NCBI GenBank assembly: GCA_964236585.1
Contig: CAXSFE010000003.1
Coordinates: 9,384 to 73,383, forward strand
DNA length: 64,000 nucleotides
Direction of reading: 5' to 3'
DNA from: CAXSEF01 sp964236585
GTDB lineage: Bacteria; Pseudomonadota; Alphaproteobacteria; Acetobacterales; Acetobacteraceae
Part shown: one piece after another, positions 34,260 to 44,233 of the stretch
Position numbering within the stretch: position 1 is the first letter of the stretch
Layout: each line of letters opens with the position of its first letter
The notes under the pieces: model-generated
What the model saw: only the letters and a program-made list of their open reading frames with translations
Told to the model about the DNA's origin: nothing
Database searches by the model: none
Made by a program: the position numbers and the translations under genes

Positions 34260-35069
34260 TTGCCTGACCACCAGCGCGCCCGCGGCGAGCTCCGCCTCGC
34301 CCTCCGCCGCCGCGGCCCCCTCACCGTCCTCGAGGACCTGCGCCAGTCCGGCTGCCTGCGCGCCCGCTTCCCCCGCCCCCCCGATCCGGCCTTCCCCGAA
34401 GCCGTCCTCCTCAACGTCGGCGGCGGCATCGCCCCCGGAGACCGCCTCGACACCACCATCCGCCTCGCCGCGAACGCCCGCGCCACCATCGCCGGCCAGG
34501 CCTGCGAGCGCATCTACCGCGCCGCCCCCGCAAGCCCCCCCGCCCTGGTCCGCACCACCCTGCACGTCGCCCCGGGCGCCACCCTCGAATGGCTCCCCCA
34601 GGACACCATCCTCTTCGACCACGCCGCCCTCGACCGCCGCACCGACATCGCCGTCGCCCCCGACTCCCGCTTCCTCGGCATCGAGTCCCTGGTCTTCGGC
34701 CGCGCCGCCTCGGGCGAGGTCCTGCACCGCCTGACCCTGCGCGACACCATCCGCCTCCACCGCGACGGCCGCCTGATCCTGCACGACGCCCTGCGCATCG
34801 ACGGCGACGCCGCCACCCTGCGCCAGCGCGCCACCGCCGCGGGCGCAGGCGCCTCCGCCACCCTCCTCCTCGCCGCCCCCGACGCCGAGGCCGCCCTCGG
34901 CCCCCTCCGCGCCGCCCTCCACGCCTTCGAAGCCGGCGCCTCCGCCACGGACGGCCTGCTCCTGGCCCGCATCCTGGCCCCCGACGCCGCCGCCCTGCGC
35001 GCCGCCACCACCGCGGCATTGCGGGTGCTGCGCGACGGGCGCACGCTGCCGGCCGTGTGGACGTGCTGA
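34260..35069 (+). CDS. ureD: Urease accessory protein UreD
   Basis: 269 residues. ARGELRLALRRRGPLTVLEDLRQSGCLRARFPRP, AVLLNVGGGIAPGDRLD and GASLEWLPQDTILFDHA-like LEWLPQDTILFDHAALDR are UreD signatures. With UreF and UreG it forms the complex that loads nickel and carbamate into apo-urease. The likely start is TTG at 34260; no ATG or GTG fits the conserved N-terminus, and no strong ribosome site is visible. A family B element separates it from ureA. Confidence 0.9.
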   Translation: MPDHQRARGELRLALRRRGPLTVLEDLRQSGCLRARFPRPPDPAFPEAVLLNVGGGIAPGDRLDTTIRLAANARATIAGQACERIYRAAPASPPALVRTTLHVAPGATLEWLPQDTILFDHAALDRRTDIAVAPDSRFLGIESLVFGRAASGEVLHRLTLRDTIRLHRDGRLILHDALRIDGDAATLRQRATAAGAGASATLLLAAPDAEAALGPLRAALHAFEAGASATDGLLLARILAPDAAALRAATTAALRVLRDGRTLPAVWTC

Positions 35070-35086
35070 GGGGCCGGATGCAGCAG

Positions 35087-35208
35087 GAAAGCAAGGTCGA
35101 GGCTCTGCCTCGAACTCCGCCAAAGGCAAGCCTTTGGAATCCATTCCTTAAGTATAGGGTTTCCGAAGGGCTCGGCCCTTTGGCGGGTCCGGGCAGAGCC
35201 CGGCCTTT
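35087..35208. repeat. Family B element between ureD and ureA (B13)
   Basis: TCGAGGC/GCCTCGA (35097-35113; compare TTGAGGC/GCCTCAA in other copies, a paired change on both arms), CCAAAGGC/GCCTTTGG (35120-35137), CTTAAG (35147-35152), a third hairpin at 35163-35183 and CCGGGC/GCCCGG (35189-35203). It ends 11 nt before the ureA ATG. Confidence 0.9.
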
Positions 35209-35214
35209 CTTCCG

Positions 35215-35517
35215 ATGAACCTGACCCCCCGCGAGAAGGACCACCTCCTGATCGCCATGGCCGCGAGTGTCGCCCGCCGCCGCCTGGACCGCGGGGTGAA
35301 GCTCAACCACCCCGAGGCCATCGCCCTGATCACCGACTTCGTGGTGGAGGGCGCCCGCGACGGCCGCAGCGTCGCCGACCTGATGCAGGAGGGCGCCCGC
35401 GTCCTCTCCCGCGACCAGGTGATGGACGGCATCTCCGAGATGATCCCCGACGTGCAGGTGGAGGCCACCTTCCCCGACGGCACCAAGCTCGTCACCGTCC
35501 ACGAGCCGATCCGATGA
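35215..35517 (+). CDS. ureA: Urease subunit gamma
   Basis: 100 residues, full family length: LTPREKDHLLIAMAASVARRRL, VKLNHPEAIALITDFVVEGARDG and MIPDVQVEATFPDGTKLVTVHEPI. Structural subunit of the Ni urease trimer. There is no Shine-Dalgarno sequence: the 11 nt between the repeat hairpin and the ATG are pyrimidine-rich. Confidence 0.96.
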   Translation: MNLTPREKDHLLIAMAASVARRRLDRGVKLNHPEAIALITDFVVEGARDGRSVADLMQEGARVLSRDQVMDGISEMIPDVQVEATFPDGTKLVTVHEPIR

Positions 35518-35542
35518 GAAAACGGATCTCTCTTCCGGACGG

Positions 35543-35597
35543 GGATCCAAGGGCCCCCGGCCCTTGGCGGGTCCGGGCAGAGCCCGGCCTTCCCTCC
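35543..35597. repeat. Family B half-element between ureA and ureB (B14)
   Basis: CCAAGGGC/GCCCTTGG (35547-35567) and CCGGGC/GCCCGG with loop AGA (35573-35587). Single half-unit in the 100-bp gap. Confidence 0.88.
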
Positions 35598-35617
35598 CTC
35601 CCCGGAGCCGCCCCCCT

Positions 35618-35943
35618 ATGATCCCCGGCGAGATCCTCCCCGCCCCCGGCGACATCGAGCTGAACGCCGGCCTGCCCCGCACCCGGCTGGAGGTCGCCAA
35701 CACAGGCGACCGCCCGATCCAGGTCGGCAGCCACTACCACTTCGCCGAAACCAACCCCGCGCTGCGCTTCGACCGCGCGCTCGCCCGCGGCCAGCGCCTC
35801 GACATCGCCGCCGGCACCGCGACCCGCTTCGAGCCCGGCCAGACCCGCGAGGTCACCCTGGTCCCCTACGCCGGCGCCCGCACCGTCTGGGGCTTCCGCG
35901 GCGACGTCTCCGGCCCCCTCGACCCCGCGCCCCCGCCTGCGCC

Positions 35944-35947
<4 letters not shown>
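35618..35947 (+). CDS. ureB: Urease subunit beta
   Basis: 109 residues: PGEILPAPGDIELNAG, NTGDRPIQVGSHYHFAETNPALRFDR and VTLVPYAGARTVWGFRGDV are the standard beta-subunit blocks. The start at 35618 excludes repeat-derived residues. Overlaps the ureC start (ATGA). Confidence 0.95.
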
Positions 35948-37650
<1,703 letters not shown>

Positions 37651-37654
37651 GACA

Positions 37655-37783
37655 GCAAGCAAGGTTGAGGCTCTGCCTCAGACTCCGCCAAGGGCTGGGC
37701 CCTTGGATGGCCATCCCTAAGTCAAGCCGGTCCAGGGGCGGCTCGCCCCTGGCGGGTCCGGGCAGAGCCCGGCCTTCCTTCCT
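37655..37783. repeat. Family B element between ureC and ureE (B15)
   Basis: TTGAGGC/GCCTCA (37665-37680), CCAAGGGC/GCCCTTGG (37688-37706), core CCTAAG (one change), CCAGGGGC/GCCCCTGG (37732-37752) and CCGGGC/GCCCGG (37758-37772). Confidence 0.9.
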
Positions 37784-37798
37784 CCTGGAGCCCCGCCA

Positions 37799-38332
37799 AT
37801 GCGCGCCCACGAGCACCTCCCCGCCGGCCTCTGGGACGACGACCGCCAGGTCGACGCCGTCCTCCTCGACTTCGACGAGCGCCACCGCCGCCGCATCCTC
37901 CTCCACACCCTCGGCGGCGCCGAACTGCTGGTGGACCTCCCGCAGGCCACCCGCCTGCGCGAGGGCGACGGCCTGCGCACCGAGGACGGCGGCATCGTCC
38001 GCGTCCGCGCCCGCCCCGAGCCCGTCCTCGACATCCACGCACCCCCCGCCACGCTCCTGCGCATCGCCTGGCACCTCGGCAACCGCCACCTCCCCACCCA
38101 GCTCCTGCCCGACGCGCTGCGCATCCGCGCCGACCACGTCATCGCCACGATGGCCACCACCCTGGGCGGGCACGTCCACGCGTCGAGCGCCCCCTTCGAC
38201 CCCGAGCCCGGCGCCTACGCCGCCACCCCCCACGCGCACACCGCCAACGACCCCGGCCACACCCACGGCCCCACCCCCGCCCACGGCGCCAACGACGACC
38301 GCCACCCCCGGCCCCCGACGCCTGCGCGATGA
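37799..38332 (+). CDS. ureE: Urease nickel metallochaperone UreE
   Basis: 177 residues: the N-terminal peptide-binding domain, then RIAWHLGNRHLPTQLL with DHVIATMATTLGGHVHASSAPFDPEPGAY, the conserved UreE Ni-site region. The tail carries several His residues (HAHTAND, GHTHG, AHG), which bind extra nickel. It hands nickel to the UreDFG complex. GGAG stands 8-9 nt before the ATG. Overlaps ureF by ATGA. Confidence 0.93.
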   Translation: MRAHEHLPAGLWDDDRQVDAVLLDFDERHRRRILLHTLGGAELLVDLPQATRLREGDGLRTEDGGIVRVRARPEPVLDIHAPPATLLRIAWHLGNRHLPTQLLPDALRIRADHVIATMATTLGGHVHASSAPFDPEPGAYAATPHAHTANDPGHTHGPTPAHGANDDRHPRPPTPAR

Positions 38333-38991
38333 CCGCCGACATCGCCCTCCTGCGCCTGCTGACCTGGCTCTCCCCCGCGTTCCCCACCGGCGCCTTCGCC
38401 CACAGCCACGGCCTCGAATGGGCCACCGAGGCCGGCGACATCCGCGACCGCCCCACCGCCCACGCCTGGCTGGACGCCCTCCTGCGCCACGGCGACCTGC
38501 GCTCCGACGCCATCCTCCTCCGCCACGCCCACCGCGCCGCCACCCGCCACGACCACGAAACCCTCGCCACCCTCGCCACCCTCGCAGAGGCCACCGCCTT
38601 CGGCCGCGAGCGCCGCGAGGAAACCCTCTCCCAGGGCACCGCCTTCGCCACCGCCGCCCGCACCTGGGGCGACCTCTCCCTCCCCCCCGGCCGCATCGCC
38701 CTGCCCATCGCTCTCGCCGCCGCTGCCGCCGCCCACGCGATCGGCGAGCACGCCACCTGCACGGGCTTCCTCCACGCGGCCTGCGCCAACCTCGCCTCCG
38801 CCGCCGTCCGCCTCGTCCCCCTCGGCCAAACCGACGGCCTGCGCATCCTGCACGCCCTGGAGCCCACCATCCTCGCCACTTCGGACGAGACCGCCGCCGC
38901 CACCCTCGACGACCTCGGCACCGCCTGCCTGCGCGCCGACCTCGCCTCGCTCCGCCACGAGACCCAGCGCACGCGGCTGTTCCGCACCTGA
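38329..38991 (+). CDS. ureF: Urease accessory protein UreF
   Basis: 220 residues, all-helical. LTWLSPAFPTGAFAHSHGLEWATEAGDI is the UreF signature; VRLVPLGQTDGLRILHALEP is typical near the C-terminus. It acts as checkpoint for UreG GTPase during urease activation. A family A repeat intervenes before ureG. Confidence 0.94.
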   Translation: MTADIALLRLLTWLSPAFPTGAFAHSHGLEWATEAGDIRDRPTAHAWLDALLRHGDLRSDAILLRHAHRAATRHDHETLATLATLAEATAFGRERREETLSQGTAFATAARTWGDLSLPPGRIALPIALAAAAAAHAIGEHATCTGFLHAACANLASAAVRLVPLGQTDGLRILHALEPTILATSDETAAATLDDLGTACLRADLASLRHETQRTRLFRT

Positions 38992-38999
38992 CGAAGAAA

Positions 39000-39130
39000 G
39001 AAAGCGAGTTCTTTCTTGAAAGAAAGAACCAAAGAACTTCTGCAAATAAGATCCGAGCCAAACGTCCAAAGCGGGAACCAAATCAGCAAAGTCTTTTTGC
39101 TTCTTTTTCTCCAGAAAAAGAAGACTCTTC
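39000..39130. repeat. Family A AT-rich hairpin pair between ureF and ureG, copy A4
   Basis: GTTCTTTC/GAAAGAAC hairpin at 39008-39029 and CTTCTTTTTCT/AGAAAAAGAAG at 39100-39123. Same orientation as copy A3. It fills the 167 bp between genes that are normally adjacent or overlapping. Confidence 0.87.
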
Positions 39131-39158
39131 CTTCCCTCTTCTCAGAAAGCTCCCGCCC

Positions 39159-39776
39159 ATGCCCCGCTCCCCCCACGGCCCGCTGCGCGTCGGCATCGGC
39201 GGCCCCGTCGGCTCCGGCAAGACCGCGCTCATGGACGCGCTCTGCCGCGTGCTCTCGCCGCGCCACGACACCGCAGCGATCACCAACGACATCTACACCC
39301 AGGAGGACGCCGACTTCCTCGTCCGCGCCGGCTCCCTGACGCCGGACCGGATCCTCGGCATCGAGACCGGCGGCTGCCCCCACACCGCGATCCGCGAGGA
39401 CGCGAGCCTCAACCTCGCCGGCATCGACACCCTGCGCGCCCGCTTCCCTGGCCTCGACCTCGTCCTGATCGAGAGCGGCGGCGACAACCTCGCCGCCACC
39501 TTCTCCCCCGAGCTGGCCGACCTGACGATCTACGTCATCGACGTCTCCGGCGGCGACAAGATCCCCAGGAAGGGCGGCCCCGGCATCACCCGCAGCGACC
39601 TGCTCGTCATCAACAAGATCGACCTCGCCCCCCACGTCGGCGCCAGCCTCGCCGTGATGGAGCGCGACGCCCGCCTGCAGCGCGGCGAGCGCCCCTTCGT
39701 GTTCACCAACATCCGCGAGGGCCACGGCGTCGCGGACATCGCCGCCTTCGTCGAACGCCAGGGCGGCCTGGCCTGA
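39159..39776 (+). CDS. ureG: Urease accessory GTPase UreG
   Basis: 205 residues: P-loop GGPVGSGKT, Ni/Zn-binding Cys-Pro-His in GIETGGCPHTAIREDAS, GTP-binding NKIDLAP. It powers nickel insertion into urease. The ATG at 39159 is the first start after the AT-rich repeat. Last gene of the urease set. Confidence 0.96.
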   Translation: MPRSPHGPLRVGIGGPVGSGKTALMDALCRVLSPRHDTAAITNDIYTQEDADFLVRAGSLTPDRILGIETGGCPHTAIREDASLNLAGIDTLRARFPGLDLVLIESGGDNLAATFSPELADLTIYVIDVSGGDKIPRKGGPGITRSDLLVINKIDLAPHVGASLAVMERDARLQRGERPFVFTNIREGHGVADIAAFVERQGGLA

Positions 39777-39943
39777 CGCCCCGGCCGGCCAGGCGCAGCG
39801 TTGGCGAAGCTCGAGGCAGCACCCCAGCCTCGTCCGCCTGCGCATGCCTCCACGACCGGCCGGGGAGTCGTAACGAGACGGTCATCCTGCCCGTGCCGTT
39901 CCTCCCTATGGTGCCGCCGCGCAAACCTGGGGATTTCCCGCCG

Positions 39944-41455
39944 ATGGCCAACGTCTCTCCCCCGATCGCAGGCACCGGACGCTCCGTGCAGGACTGGATC
40001 GACGAGCGCCCGCAGTGGCCCGACGGCACCAGCCTGCCGTCCGTGCCGATGACCGGGATGCAGTGGCTGATCTGGTCGCTCGCCGCGGCCGGCAAGTTCT
40101 TCGAGGGCTTCGTCGTGTTCATGACCGGCGTCGCCCTGCCGCTGTTCTCCGAGGAGTTCCACCTCGGCTCTGCCGAGCACGGCGTGATCGGCGCGGCCAG
40201 CCTGTTCGGCATCCTGATCGGCGCGGTCACGCTCGGCGGCATGTCCGACCGCTTCGGCCGCAAGCTGATGTTCATCGTCGAGATGCTCATCTTCGTGGCT
40301 TTCCTCGTCGGCCTGGTGTTCGCGCCGAACTACCTCCTCATCGTCGTCTGCCTGTTCGCGATCGGCCTGGCGCTGGGCTGCGACTACCCGACCGCGCACA
40401 TGATCATCTCCGAGAGCATCCCGAGCCTGAGCCGCGGCAAGCTCGTGCTCGGCGCCTTCGCATTCCAGGCCATCGGCGCGCTCGCCGGCACCGCGGTCGG
40501 CTACGGCGTGCTCTCGACGCTGCCGGAGCTCTCCGCCTGGCGCTGGATGTATGCGATCGCCGTGATCCCCGCCGTGATCGTCACCGTCGGCCGCTTCTAC
40601 ATCGTCGAGAGTGCCAACTGGCTCGCCTCGCGCGGCCAGACGGAGCAGGCCGAACGCTCCGTGCGCCGCCTGCTGACCCGGACCCCGCAGTACCCGACCG
40701 ACATCAGGCTCGCCACGCGCGAGGGCGCGGACCCGCACGGCGCCTCCTCCACCTCGTTCGCGGCCCTGTTCAACAGCACCAACCGCCGCGCCACCATCCT
40801 CGCCTCCGTGCCCTGGTTCATCCAGGACCTCGGCACCTACGGCATCGGCATCTTCACGCCCACCATCCTCGCCGCGGCCGTCGGCAGCGCCAGCCACGAC
40901 CACGCCCGCAGCGTGATCGACATCATCCACGCCGACATCATCGCGGCCGAAGGCTCGGCGCTGATCACCGCGCTGCTGATCGTGGGCATCGCCTTCGCCG
41001 TGGTGCTGGCCGACGTGCTCGGCCGCATCGTGCTGCAGGTCGCGGGGTTCATCGGCTGCGCCGCAGGCCTGGTGATCGCGGCCCTGTCCTCCTCGTTCGA
41101 GGGCGGCGCCAGGACGCTGCTGATCTTCGCGGGCTTCATGCTGTTCAACTTCATGACCAATCTCGGCCCGAACGCGCAGACCTACCTGCTCGCCGGCGAG
41201 GTGTTCCCGACCGCCATCCGCGGCAAGGGCGCGGGCTTCGCCGCAGCCTTCGCCAAGGTCGGCGCGGTGCTCACCGCGTTCCTGTTCCCCATCCTGCTGT
41301 CGGCGATCGGCACCTCGGCGCTCCTCTACGGCCTCGTGGTCACCTCGCTGGTCGGCGCGGCCGTGACCTGGATGTTCCGCATCGAGACCACGGGCGTGAA
41401 CCTGGACCAGCTCGACCAGGCCGAGCCCGCCGCCGCGCAGCACCGCGCCGCCTGA
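39944..41455 (+). CDS. MFS transporter, phosphate/sugar-porter-like
   Basis: 503 residues, twelve membrane segments. GGMSDRFGRKLMF is the loop 2-3 motif, and GCDYPTAHMIISESIPSLSRGKLVLGAFAFQAIG together with FNFMTNLGPNAQTYLLAGEVFPTAIRGKGAGFAAAFAKVGA resembles the phosphate:H+ symporter/sugar porter branch. The next gene encodes a PstS-like phosphate-binding protein, so phosphate is a reasonable guess for the substrate. Two ATGs are possible (39908 or 39944); 39944 has GGGGA about 10 nt upstream. Confidence 0.78.
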   Translation: MANVSPPIAGTGRSVQDWIDERPQWPDGTSLPSVPMTGMQWLIWSLAAAGKFFEGFVVFMTGVALPLFSEEFHLGSAEHGVIGAASLFGILIGAVTLGGMSDRFGRKLMFIVEMLIFVAFLVGLVFAPNYLLIVVCLFAIGLALGCDYPTAHMIISESIPSLSRGKLVLGAFAFQAIGALAGTAVGYGVLSTLPELSAWRWMYAIAVIPAVIVTVGRFYIVESANWLASRGQTEQAERSVRRLLTRTPQYPTDIRLATREGADPHGASSTSFAALFNSTNRRATILASVPWFIQDLGTYGIGIFTPTILAAAVGSASHDHARSVIDIIHADIIAAEGSALITALLIVGIAFAVVLADVLGRIVLQVAGFIGCAAGLVIAALSSSFEGGARTLLIFAGFMLFNFMTNLGPNAQTYLLAGEVFPTAIRGKGAGFAAAFAKVGAVLTAFLFPILLSAIGTSALLYGLVVTSLVGAAVTWMFRIETTGVNLDQLDQAEPAAAQHRAA

Positions 41456-41496
41456 CCCGAAGCCCCGCCCGACACCGCCCACCTCAGGACACCCCC

Positions 41497-42627
41497 ATGC
41501 CACACGCACCCAGGAGCCCGGCCGCGGCCGCCGCCCTCGTCCTTGCCCTCGCCCCCGCCGCGCCTGCCCTCGCCGCGCAGCCCGCCCCGATCACCCTGTC
41601 CGAGACCGGCTCCACCCTGTTCCTGCCGGTGTTCAAGGCCTGGGCGGACGGCTACCCCGCCGCCCACCCCGGCGTGACCGTCACCACCGACGGCTCCGGC
41701 TCGGCCCGCGGCATCGCCGCCGCCATCGACGGCAGCGTCCGCATCGGCGCGTCCGACGCCTACCTGCAGGACGACGAGGCCGAACGCCACCCCGGCATCC
41801 TCAACGTCGCCATGGCGATCTCCGCGCAGCTCGTCGCCTACAACGTGCCCGGCCTCGCACAGCCCCTGCGCCTCGACGGCCCCACGCTGGCCGGCATCTA
41901 CGCCGGCCGCATCCGCGCCTGGGACGACCCCGCGATCGGCGCGATCAACCCGGGCGCCAGCCTGCCGCACCACGACATCGTTCCGGTGCGCCGCGCCGAC
42001 GGCTCCGGCGACACCTTCGTCTTCACCCAGTACCTGTCCTTCGCGACGTCCAGCCCCGCGGCCGTCGGCTTCTTCACCAGCGCCGCCTCCTGGGCCACCA
42101 GCCCAGGCTACGGCACCACCATCGACTGGCCGCGCGTCGACGCCGAGCAGTCCGCCACCGGCAACCAGGGCGTCCTCGACCTGCTGCAGCACACCCCGTA
42201 CAGCCTCGGCTATCTCGGCATCACCTTCGAGGACCAGGCCGCCCAGGCCAGGCTCGGCACCGCGATGCTGCGCAGCTACTCCGGCGAGTTCCTCGCCCCC
42301 TCCGGCGAGACCATCGCCGCCGCCGCCGAGTCCCTCACCCCCCGCACCCCCGCCGACGAGCGCCTGAGCCTCGTCAACGCCCCCGGCGCCAACTGCTACC
42401 CGCTCATCAACTACGAATACGCCCTCGTCTCGACCACGCAGCCCAACGCCGCCACCGCGGCCGCCCTGCGCAGCTTCCTGCTCTGGGCCGTGGCGCCGGA
42501 CGAGGACAACGCGCGCGTGCTGCAGGCCGCCCACCTCCTGCCGCTGCCCGCCCACGTCTGGGTGAGCAGCCACGACCAGATCGAGCGCATCGGCCGCCCG
42601 GACCGCCGGACCGCCGCCACGCCCTGA
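41497..42627 (+). CDS. PstS-like phosphate-binding periplasmic protein
   Basis: 376 residues with a clear signal peptide (AAAAALVLALAPAAPALA, cut near residue 27). LSETGSTLFLPVFKAWADGYPAAHPGVTVTTDGSGSARGIAAAIDG is the PstS phosphate-site pattern; LGYLGITFEDQAAQA and NYEYALVS follow. It should bind phosphate in the periplasm. No pstCAB genes follow, so it may serve a distant ABC transporter, act as a scavenger, or work with the adjacent MFS carrier. Confidence 0.85.
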   Translation: MPHAPRSPAAAAALVLALAPAAPALAAQPAPITLSETGSTLFLPVFKAWADGYPAAHPGVTVTTDGSGSARGIAAAIDGSVRIGASDAYLQDDEAERHPGILNVAMAISAQLVAYNVPGLAQPLRLDGPTLAGIYAGRIRAWDDPAIGAINPGASLPHHDIVPVRRADGSGDTFVFTQYLSFATSSPAAVGFFTSAASWATSPGYGTTIDWPRVDAEQSATGNQGVLDLLQHTPYSLGYLGITFEDQAAQARLGTAMLRSYSGEFLAPSGETIAAAAESLTPRTPADERLSLVNAPGANCYPLINYEYALVSTTQPNAATAAALRSFLLWAVAPDEDNARVLQAAHLLPLPAHVWVSSHDQIERIGRPDRRTAATP

Positions 42628-42656
42628 ACCCTGCGGCGCACGACGCCGCGAAGACG

Positions 42657-42772
42657 GCAGGGTCAAGGCTCCGCCCCGGACCCCGCCAATGCCGGCGCCC
42701 CTGGACGCCTCCCTTCAAGCGAGGCCGATCCAGGGGCGTCGCGCCCGGCGGCTCCGGGCGGAGCCTTGCTGG
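42657..42772. repeat. Degenerate family B element (B16)
   Basis: The order of modules is recognisable (GGCTCCGCC, GACCCCGCC, core TTCAAG near 42715, then CAGGGGCG...CCGGGCGGAGCC), but most stems are broken. It is the most decayed copy in the window. Confidence 0.6.
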
Positions 42773-42899
42773 CCGACGGGTCGACGAACCGGGTCGTTGC
42801 GACAGGCCACGCCGCCGATCCCGACCCCCTCGCCACCGCGCCCACGCAACCTCGCCCCCGCCCGCGCGTCCGGGGCAGGGCAGGGGAGACACCGCCACC

Positions 42900-43376
42900 G
42901 TGACCGCCACCACCGCGCCACCGACCGACTGGAAGCACCACGGCGTCAAGGTCGTCCCCGCCGACACCCTGGATCACAACACCCCGTCCGGCCCCGGCAT
43001 GGACCGCGCCGCCGCCATCAACCTCGCCCGCGTCGGCGCGCAGAAGCTGTGGGCCGGCACCGTCCGCATCGACCCCGACGCGAAGACCGGCGCGCACCAC
43101 CACGGCGCCCTGGAGAGCGTGATCTACGTCCTGCGCGGCCGCGCCCGCATGCGCTGGGGCGAGTCCCTCGAATACGTCGCCGAGGCCGGCCCGGGCGACT
43201 TCATCTTCATCCCCGCCTACGTCCCCCACCAGGAGATCAACGCCTCGACGTCCGATACCCTGGAATGCGTCCTGGTGCGCAGCGACAACGAGGCCACCGT
43301 TATCAACCTCGACATCGAGCCGGTGGAGAAACCCGAGACAGTCCACTGGATCGACCCGACCCACCGCCACCCCTGA
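42900..43376 (+). CDS. Cupin-domain protein
   Basis: 158 residues, one small beta-barrel cupin. GAHHHGALESVIYVLRGRARMRWGE carries the His-His...Glu metal ligands, and PGDFIFIPAYVPHQEIN supplies the second motif with its His. Single-domain cupins of this type are metal-dependent dioxygenases, isomerases or binding proteins; the substrate cannot be told. The start is GTG at 42900 with GGGGAGA 8-9 nt upstream. No obvious operon partner. Confidence 0.82.
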   Translation: MTATTAPPTDWKHHGVKVVPADTLDHNTPSGPGMDRAAAINLARVGAQKLWAGTVRIDPDAKTGAHHHGALESVIYVLRGRARMRWGESLEYVAEAGPGDFIFIPAYVPHQEINASTSDTLECVLVRSDNEATVINLDIEPVEKPETVHWIDPTHRHP

Positions 43377-43499
43377 GCCGCCCGGCCCGCCCCGGGCCGC
43401 ACCCGAGCAGCCCGCGGGCCGGCGTGAACAGCACGCGGCCACCTCACCCGCCGGACCGATCGCCAGCACAGCCGCGGCAAACCGGAACGTACGAGACCG

Positions 43500-43698
43500 G
43501 TCAGCCGTCTAACGTTCTATAAACAGAACGACACATTCGCAAAATAGCCGCCCAGTCCCGGCCGCGCATTAACATGCATCATGAACCCAACAGTCTAATT
43601 AATATTACAATCTATGCTTTATTCCGCATGAACATTGCGTTGCAAAGGGAATCAGCAACGATCATGTTTCAAAAAAGCATAGAGGAAGGATAAACCGG
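43500..43698. promoter_or_regulatory. AT-rich upstream region with palindrome
   Basis: About 200 bp of distinctly AT-rich DNA directly ahead of a small gene. It contains a perfect palindrome CGTTCT-ATAAAC-AGAACG at 43513-43530 and AT-rich tracts such as CTAATTAATATTACAATC (from about 43595). A promoter and operator are likely; the exact boxes are not certain. AGGAAGGA lies shortly before the ATG at 43699. Confidence 0.5.
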
Positions 43699-44004
43699 AT
43701 GAGCAACCAACTCAGCTCGCCGACCTTTTCCGTGGGTTTCCCGCCCGAGCAGGGGTTGTCCGCAAGACAGCTGGTGTACCGCCTGGCCGCCCATTCCGAC
43801 CGCCGCCTGGAGATCAGGGGCCGTTTCGAGGGCGGCTGGATACTATGGGTATCTCTGTCCGGCCACACAACGATGTCGGCCACGTCGATCTCCAGCTTCC
43901 ACCACGACTTCGACGCGGCGCTCGACCACATCTCCTCGCAGATCGTGGAACGAAACTTCTTCTCCGCGGCGGACTGCTCGATGAGCCACGAATACGCCGC
44001 GTAG
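43699..44004 (+). CDS. Small orphan protein, unknown function
   Basis: 101 residues, no family recognised. It is soluble, with LSARQLVYRLAAHSDRRLEI (helix) followed by GGWILWVSLSGHTTMSATSI (strands) and a helix FHHDFDAALDHISSQIV. Good ribosome site; codon use is less GC-biased than in its neighbours, and it sits behind an AT-rich leader, both of which suggest lateral acquisition or a strongly regulated gene. It is followed 229 bp later by a DUF1796-type gene on the same strand. Confidence 0.6.
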   Translation: MSNQLSSPTFSVGFPPEQGLSARQLVYRLAAHSDRRLEIRGRFEGGWILWVSLSGHTTMSATSISSFHHDFDAALDHISSQIVERNFFSAADCSMSHEYAA

Positions 44005-44233
44005 CCTGCCTGACGAACTACCCGCCGAACCGGGATCTCCGGTCCGCCTGCCCGCCGGTCATCGCTGCAGACCACCATGACCCCCCGCCCCACCCACGAC
44101 GGCGGCCTCCAGCGCCGCCCCGCCTTCCCGGCCACGCTCCTGGCCCCCGATGCCGTTCGCGCCGCCGGCCGCACCGAAACCCTTCGCGTCTCCCGTGTCC
44201 CTGACGCCGCCCCCGCGGCTGGAGGCCTCCCGC

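Noticed and set aside
43513..43530. LexA operator
   Set aside because: The alphaproteobacterial LexA site is a direct repeat GTTC-N7-GTTC; here GTTC is followed by GAAC in inverted orientation.
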